Below, piece by piece: positions 31,546 through 35,735 of a stretch of DNA of 35,735 nt. The stretch is from assembly GCF_022808855.1 (NCBI RefSeq), contig NZ_JAKZLF010000043.1:1-35735 (forward strand), written 5' to 3'. Made by a program: the position numbers and the translations under genes. Origin of the DNA: Anaeromyxobacter soli. Lineage in GTDB: Bacteria; Myxococcota; Myxococcia; Myxococcales; Anaeromyxobacteraceae. The notes under the pieces are model-generated. The model was given only the letters and a program-made list of their open reading frames with translations. It was not told the DNA's origin and did no database searches. Within the stretch, counting starts at the first letter, position 1. Each line of letters starts with the position of its first letter.

Positions 31546-33336
31546 ATGACGCGCCATGCGCACGGGCCCACGATCCTGCCGGACGGGCGGGTTCGCTTCG
31601 AGGTCTGGGCCCCGAAGATGAGGAGTATCTCGGTCCGCATCGACGGCCTGGAGCACCCGCTGCGCGCCGAGCCGGGCGGCTGGTTCGCCGGGGACCTCGC
31701 GGCCGGAGACGGGACGCGCTACGCGCTGGTCCTCGAGGACGGGCGCGTCCGGCCCGATCCCGCCACCCGCCGCCAGCCGGACGGGGTGCACGGCGCGTCG
31801 GAGGTGTTCGATCCGCGCCGGCACGCGTGGCAGGACGCAGGCTGGCGGGGGCTCCCGCAGGACGCGCTCGTGCTCTACGAGCTGCACGTCGGGACGTTCA
31901 CGGCCGAGGGGACGCTCGACGCGGCGGGGGAGCGGCTCGGGGAGCTCCTCGACCTGGGCGTGAGCTGCGTCGAGCTCATGCCCGTCCAGCCTTTCCCGGG
32001 AGCCCGGAACTGGGGCTACGACGGCGTCGAGCTCTACGCGGTCCACGAGGCGTACGGCGGCCCCGCGGCGCTGCAGCGCTTCGTCGACCGCGCCCACGGC
32101 CTCGGCCTCGCGGTGTGCCTCGACGTCGTCTACAACCACCTCGGTCCCGAGGGGAACTACCTCGCGGAGCTCGGCCCCTACTTCACGAACCGTCATCGAA
32201 CGCTCTGGGGCGACGCGCTCGACCTCGACGGCGACGGCTCAGGGCCGGTGCGCGGGTTCATGATCGGCGCGGCGGTGCAGTGGATCCGCGACTTCCACGT
32301 GGACGCGCTGCGCCTCGACGCGACGCACGCCATCCTGGACGACTCGCCCGTGCACCTCGTCGCGGAGCTCGGCGAGGCGGTCCGGGCGGCCGGCCGCGAC
32401 GCGGGGCGCGAGGTGCACGTCATCGCGGAGAACGACGAGAACGACCGCGAGGTGCTCGACCCGCCGCCAGGCGGCTGGGGGGCCTCGGCGGTCTGGGCGG
32501 ACGACCTCCACCACGCGCTCCACGCCCTCGTCACGGGGGAGCGGAAGGGCTTCCTCGGCGACTTCGGCGGCCCAGACGACGTCCGCCGGGCGCTCGCGGA
32601 GGGGTTCGTCTACCAGGGCCAGTGGTCCGGCTACCGGAAGCGGCCGCACGGCACCGACGTCGCCGGCCTCGCGCCCGTCCGGTTCGTCACCTGCGTTCAG
32701 AATCACGATCAGGTGGGCAACCGGCCTCACGGCGAGCGGATCTCCGCCCTCGTCCCCTTCGACGCCCTCTACCCGCTCTCCACGCTCGTCGTGCTGGGCT
32801 CGGGGTTGCCGCTCCTCTTCATGGGCGAGGAGTACGGGGAGGACCGGCCGTTCCCGTACTTCACGAGCCACACGGATCCCGCGCTCGCCGCGGCGGTCTC
32901 GGAGGGGCGCAAGAACGAGTTCATCGCCGAAGGAGCCGGGGAGATCCCCGACCCGCAGGCGGAGGAGACCTTCCTGCGCGCGAAGCTCTCGCACCGCCGG
33001 GACGGTCGGCACGGCGCGCTCCGCGGGCACTACCAGCGGCTCCTCGCGCTCCGGCGGGCGCACCGCGTCGAGATCGCGCGCGCCTGGCCGCGCGTCGAGC
33101 GCGAGGGGACCGCCTACACGCTCCACCGGCCGGGGCTCGTGGTGCGCGCCAACCTCGGACCCGAGCCCGCGGGAGGCCTCGCGCCCTGGGGCGTCGCGAT
33201 CGAGCAGCCGGGTGCGCCCCGAGCGCAGGGCGGCGAGGGAGGGGAGGGCGAGCTCCGCGCGCAGGCCGCGGCGAGCGGGGATCCTCCGCACGCCTTCGAG
33301 ACGGAGCCGGGGGAGGGGCTCGCTCCGCGCGGCTGA
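31546..33336 (+). CDS. treZ: Malto-oligosyltrehalose trehalohydrolase TreZ (GH13)
   Basis: A 596-residue GH13 enzyme that releases trehalose from the ends of malto-oligosyltrehalose made by TreY. An N-terminal beta domain (FEVWAPKMRSISVRIDG) precedes the barrel. Catalytic residues are Asp258 in LRLDATHA, Glu295 in VIAENDEND, and Asp388 in VQNHDQVGNR; DVVYNHLGPEGNYL (193-206) is the first GH13 region. The last about 60 residues are Gly/Glu/Pro-rich and do not resemble the usual C-terminal domain. TreY is not in this window. The gene diverges from pckG and has a -10-like element 6 nt before ATG. Glycogen-branching enzyme is a less likely alternative. Confidence 0.9.
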   Translation: MTRHAHGPTILPDGRVRFEVWAPKMRSISVRIDGLEHPLRAEPGGWFAGDLAAGDGTRYALVLEDGRVRPDPATRRQPDGVHGASEVFDPRRHAWQDAGWRGLPQDALVLYELHVGTFTAEGTLDAAGERLGELLDLGVSCVELMPVQPFPGARNWGYDGVELYAVHEAYGGPAALQRFVDRAHGLGLAVCLDVVYNHLGPEGNYLAELGPYFTNRHRTLWGDALDLDGDGSGPVRGFMIGAAVQWIRDFHVDALRLDATHAILDDSPVHLVAELGEAVRAAGRDAGREVHVIAENDENDREVLDPPPGGWGASAVWADDLHHALHALVTGERKGFLGDFGGPDDVRRALAEGFVYQGQWSGYRKRPHGTDVAGLAPVRFVTCVQNHDQVGNRPHGERISALVPFDALYPLSTLVVLGSGLPLLFMGEEYGEDRPFPYFTSHTDPALAAAVSEGRKNEFIAEGAGEIPDPQAEETFLRAKLSHRRDGRHGALRGHYQRLLALRRAHRVEIARAWPRVEREGTAYTLHRPGLVVRANLGPEPAGGLAPWGVAIEQPGAPRAQGGEGGEGELRAQAAASGDPPHAFETEPGEGLAPRG

Positions 33337-33428
33337 GAGGACGCCGAGGGGCCCTGCTCGCGCTCCGCGCCCGACCCCGAGCGCGGGCCCGCCTGCGGTC
33401 GGCCAGGACCCTCGCGCCCGAAGCGACC

Positions 33429-33466
33429 GCGCCCGCTCCCCCGGCGAGGCCGGGACGAGCGGGCGC
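33429..33466. terminator. Long composite hairpin between treZ and the S1 gene
   Basis: A 10-bp outer stem (33429-33438 with 33457-33466) and a 6-bp inner stem (33440-33445 with 33449-33454, GAG loop) are separated by a small mismatch. It stands between convergent genes, 25 bases past the S1 stop. There is no U tract on either side, so termination is plausible but not certain. Confidence 0.45.
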
Positions 33467-33490
33467 GCAGGGCGGCGGCGAGGAACGCCG

Positions 33491-35056
33491 CTACTTCTTC
33501 TCGAGCTTCTGCCGGAGCAGATCGCCGAGCGTGCCGAAGCCCTTGCCCGACGGGCGGGGGACGGACCTCTGGTACTCGGCCGCCTCGGCGCGCTCCGCGG
33601 CATCCTCCGCGCCGGTCTTGGACAGGCGGATGCGGTGCTGCTCGTCGATCGCGAGCACGAGCGCGCGGAAGCCGTCGCCCACCTTGAACGACTTGCGGAG
33701 ATCGGACCCGCGCGGCGTGCCGCTCTCGCTCGCGGGCACGAGGCCGCGGCCGCCGGCGAAGCGGACGAACACGCCGAAGCTCTCGATCTTGTCGACCGTG
33801 ACCTCGACCACGTCGCCCGCCTTCGGGGGCGGCGGCGGCGCGGGGCGAGCCGGCCGCTCGCCCGCGGGCGCCGCGACCGGCTCCGGCCTCGGCGCGAGCG
33901 ACTTCACCGAGAGGCCGATGCGCTCGCCCTTCTTCGGATCCTCGTCGATGCGGAGCACCTGCACCTGCACGGCGTCGCCCGACTTGAGGAGGTCCTGCGG
34001 CTTCGAGACGCGATCCCAGGACAGCTCGGAGACGTGGACGAGCCCCTCGACCCCGCCGATGTCCACGAACGCGCCGTAGTCCTGCACGCTCGTGACGACG
34101 CCCTCGAAGACGGCCCCCGGGGCGAGCCGCTCGCGCGTGGCGCGCGCCTTCTCGGCGCGCTCCTCCTCGAGGAGGGCCCGGCGGGAGAGCACGCAGTCGC
34201 GCGCGTCGGCGCGCTGCACCCTGAACAGGAGCTTCTGGCCGACGAAGGTCGCCGGGTCGCCCACGAAGCGCACGTCGATCTGCGACATCGGGCAGAAGGC
34301 GCGGACGCCGTGGACCTCGACCTCGAGGCCGCCCTTGTTCGCCGCCTTGACGAGCCCCTCCACGGGCAGGCCGGTCTGGGCCGCCTCGATGACCGCCTCG
34401 CGCGCGTGATCCCGCGTGGCGCGCGCGTGGCCCTTCGAGACGATGACGCCCCGGTCGTCGGCGTGGATCACCACCGCGTCGAGGATGTCGCCCTCGCGCG
34501 CGGTGACGTTCCCCTCCGCGTCCTTGAGCTCGGCGACCTCGATCATCGCCTCGGCGACCCCCGAGCCGAGCTCCAGGAACGCCACGTCGTGGCCGAGCTG
34601 GATGATCTTGCCCGCGACCTTCTCGCCCACCTGGAAGCGGCGGCGGGGCGCCGCGCCCTCGGAGGCGAGCATGTCCGCGAAGGAGCCCTCGTCCGGCATC
34701 GCCAGCTCGGGGGCCGGCGGCGGCTCGGGCGCGGTCGGCGGCGGGCCGGCGCGCTCGGCCCCGGGCGCGCGCGGCTCGCGGGGCCGCTCGCCGCGATCGC
34801 GCCGCTCGCCCCCGCGCTGCGGGCGATCGCCGCGCGGCGGTCCGCGGCGCGGGCCGGGGCCGGAGGACGGCGCACCGCGGCCGCCGCCGGACTTCTCCTC
34901 GGCCACGCGCTGCCAGAGCGGGCGCGCGTCGCGCTGTGGCGCTGGCGCGAGCCGCTCCTCCTGCGGCGCCTCGATCTTCTCGCCGGGCTGCGGAGGCTTC
35001 ACGTGGCCCTTGCGGATCACCACCGGGCCAGATTCGGGCTTCTTCTCCTCGGACAT
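33491..35056 (-). CDS. S1 RNA-binding domain protein with four S1 repeats and Arg/Pro-rich N-terminus
   Basis: A 521-residue cytoplasmic protein. Residues 40-125 are a disordered Arg/Gly/Pro-rich region. Four S1 OB-fold repeats follow at about 141-210, 225-293, 312-387 and 412-482. The third is the clearest (GVVTSVQDYGAFVDIGGVEGL, then HVSEL). The tail ends KGFGTLGDLLRQKLEKK. It resembles ribosomal protein S1 but is not the housekeeping form: it has four repeats and a basic N-terminal extension instead of the two ribosome-binding repeats. RNA binding in translation or RNA decay is likely. The frame extends to 35197, but ATG 35056 starts a plausible N-terminus and has TATAAG 9 nt upstream. Confidence 0.85.
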   Translation of the reverse strand: MSEEKKPESGPVVIRKGHVKPPQPGEKIEAPQEERLAPAPQRDARPLWQRVAEEKSGGGRGAPSSGPGPRRGPPRGDRPQRGGERRDRGERPREPRAPGAERAGPPPTAPEPPPAPELAMPDEGSFADMLASEGAAPRRRFQVGEKVAGKIIQLGHDVAFLELGSGVAEAMIEVAELKDAEGNVTAREGDILDAVVIHADDRGVIVSKGHARATRDHAREAVIEAAQTGLPVEGLVKAANKGGLEVEVHGVRAFCPMSQIDVRFVGDPATFVGQKLLFRVQRADARDCVLSRRALLEEERAEKARATRERLAPGAVFEGVVTSVQDYGAFVDIGGVEGLVHVSELSWDRVSKPQDLLKSGDAVQVQVLRIDEDPKKGERIGLSVKSLAPRPEPVAAPAGERPARPAPPPPPKAGDVVEVTVDKIESFGVFVRFAGGRGLVPASESGTPRGSDLRKSFKVGDGFRALVLAIDEQHRIRLSKTGAEDAAERAEAAEYQRSVPRPSGKGFGTLGDLLRQKLEKK

Positions 35057-35065
35057 GGCGGGCGT

Positions 35066-35074
35066 CTTATAGCA
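35066..35074 (-). promoter_or_regulatory. Extended -10 TGC-TATAAG before the S1 gene (leaderless type)
   Basis: On the minus strand TGC-TATAAG (5 of 6 to TATAAT) ends 9 nt before ATG 35056, in the 49-bp gap to the divergent DsrE-like gene. There is no Shine-Dalgarno sequence. This is the best -10 match of the start-proximal set. Confidence 0.5.
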
Positions 35075-35105
35075 GAGCCCCCGTGATCCGCGTATGAGTG
35101 GCCGG

Positions 35106-35456
35106 ATGCCCGATCGCCGCGTGGCCGTCTTCCTCTCGCACGCCGACCCTGGCGCCCTCCGCCTCGCCGGCTCCTGCGCCCTCGCCGTCGCGTCCATGGG
35201 GGATCGGGTGGACGTCTACCTGTTCGGGCAGGCGGTCCCGGCGGTCGTGGCCGCGCACGACGCCGAGCCCGACGAGCCGGGGGCGCTCCTCCACCAGGCG
35301 CGTGCTGCGGGCGCGTGCCGCCTCGTCGCCTGCAGCGCGAGCGTGGTCGAGGAGAAGGTGCCGCTCGACGCCGCCGAGCAGGCGCTCGACGCGGTGGTGG
35401 GCTGGCCGACCGTCATCGAGTGGAGTCGCGGGGTCGTCGATCGCTTCTTCTTCTAG
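35106..35456 (+). CDS. DsrE-like family protein
   Basis: A 116-residue soluble protein of the DsrE/DsrF (YchN-like) fold: strand VAVFLSHADPG (6-16), helix, VDVYLFGQAVPAVV (about 35-48), LLHQARAAGACRLVACSASV (about 61-80) and an end in VVGWPTVIEWSRG. Family members act in sulfur relay or bind small thiols; here one or two cysteines (in GACRLVACS) sit where the active cysteine of DsrE proteins lies, but function is not clear. ATG 35106 is preferred because similarity starts there and TATGAG lies 7 nt upstream; ATG 35094 is an alternative. It diverges from the S1 gene. Confidence 0.65.
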   Translation: MPDRRVAVFLSHADPGALRLAGSCALAVASMGDRVDVYLFGQAVPAVVAAHDAEPDEPGALLHQARAAGACRLVACSASVVEEKVPLDAAEQALDAVVGWPTVIEWSRGVVDRFFF

Positions 35457-35509
35457 CCCGTGGGAGGGGGGCGAGCGGGGAACCCCTCAGGTGCCGCGCA
35501 GGACCCCGG

Positions 35510-35544
35510 AAGAGAGCGCCACTCCTGCGCGTTCGTCTCTTTTG
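35510..35544 (+). terminator. Weak terminator-like stem with U run
   Basis: AAGAGA-GCGC pairs with GCGC-TCTCTT across a 5-nt bulge, followed by TTT. It lies about 53 bases after the DsrE-like gene. The bulge makes it a poor stem, so the call is tentative. Confidence 0.3.
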
Positions 35545-35574
35545 CTTCCCCCTCCGGAGTCCCCATGGTCAGCC

Positions 35575-35735
35575 TGTCGATCGATCCGCCGCCGTCGCGC
35601 CCGCCCCGTTCCTCGCGGGGAGGCCTCCTGGCCGTCCTCCTCGGTATCTCCCTCCTCCTCGCGCTCGCGGGCGGATTCTGGCTCGGCCGGGCGACCGCGC
35701 CGGGGGGGAGCCTCTCCTCGGTCCCGGCGGTGGCC
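35575..35735 (+). CDS. N-terminus of a membrane-anchored protein (truncated at the window edge)
   Basis: ATG 35575 follows GGAG at 5 nt. The 53 visible codons give a short Pro/Arg-rich cytoplasmic start (SIDPPPSRPPRSSRGG) and a single hydrophobic helix (about 20-43), then a Gly/Ser-rich beginning of an exported region. It is a type II membrane protein or uncleaved-signal protein. The function cannot be told from this fragment. Confidence 0.6.

Noticed and set aside
33150-33336. Frameshift at the 3' end of treZ
   Set aside because: The other two frames give no better match to a TreZ C-terminal domain, so the tail is treated as divergent.

Overview
This window is very G+C-rich DNA (roughly three quarters G+C by eye) with densely packed genes, frequent GTG/TTG starts and short intergenic gaps. 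The gene set points to a myxobacterium, most likely an Anaeromyxobacter-like member of the Myxococcota: response-regulator and DnaJ-type proteins built on PATAN/DUF4388 domains, a Ser/Thr kinase fused to a universal stress domain, PP2C phosphatase, GTP-type PEP carboxykinase, and acetate-type sodium symporters. This assignment is inference from content and composition; no rRNA or other phylogenetic marker was tested. The window begins inside one gene and ends inside another.

Layout. (1) 1-12.2 kb is a carboxylate-uptake region. It holds an ActP/DUF485 acetate permease pair (minus strand), an ArsB/NhaD-like antiporter, a metallophosphoesterase coupled to a kinase-USP fusion, a 65-residue membrane protein, an MHS-family MFS symporter, and a DUF4212 + sodium/solute symporter + cNMP/CBS/DUF294 regulator operon. 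(2) 12.2-17.4 kb starts with a hairpin-rich repeat array. It continues with an HcaT-like MFS protein diverging from a GAF protein + sugar nucleotidyltransferase pair, then a diacylglycerol-kinase-like + PP2C pair diverging from trmL. (3) 17.4-21.3 kb carries two large PATAN-domain proteins. (4) 21.4-23.3 kb is tsaD-rsmA (tRNA and rRNA modification). (5) 23.3-24.16 kb is a repeat-rich island with a small orphan gene that has a consensus promoter. (6) 24.2-27.2 kb is a dNK-panB-panC-smpB operon. (7) 27.3-35.5 kb holds a degenerate HD-GYP protein, an NRDE-DUF971 pair, pckG, treZ, a four-domain S1 protein and a DsrE-like protein, with a truncated membrane-protein gene at the edge.

How the genes fit together. 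Acetate or related short-chain acids would enter through ActP and the DUF4212/SSS system, with the DUF294 protein as a likely sensor-regulator of the second system. PckG diverts C4 acids to gluconeogenesis and TreZ releases trehalose from modified glucans. Pantothenate synthesis, t6A tRNA modification, rRNA dimethylation and trans-translation are housekeeping functions.

The most notable signal is distributed. At least eight genes that head transcription units have no Shine-Dalgarno sequence but carry a -10-like hexamer (TANNNT or TATAAG) only 6-12 nt before the start codon. That is the signature of leaderless mRNAs, while other genes in the window have clear GGAGG-type sites. Other points of interest are two families of intergenic hairpin repeats, a kinase-USP fusion coupled to a phosphatase, a REC-PATAN-TM-TPR protein, and an orphan 88-residue gene with an operator-like dyad.
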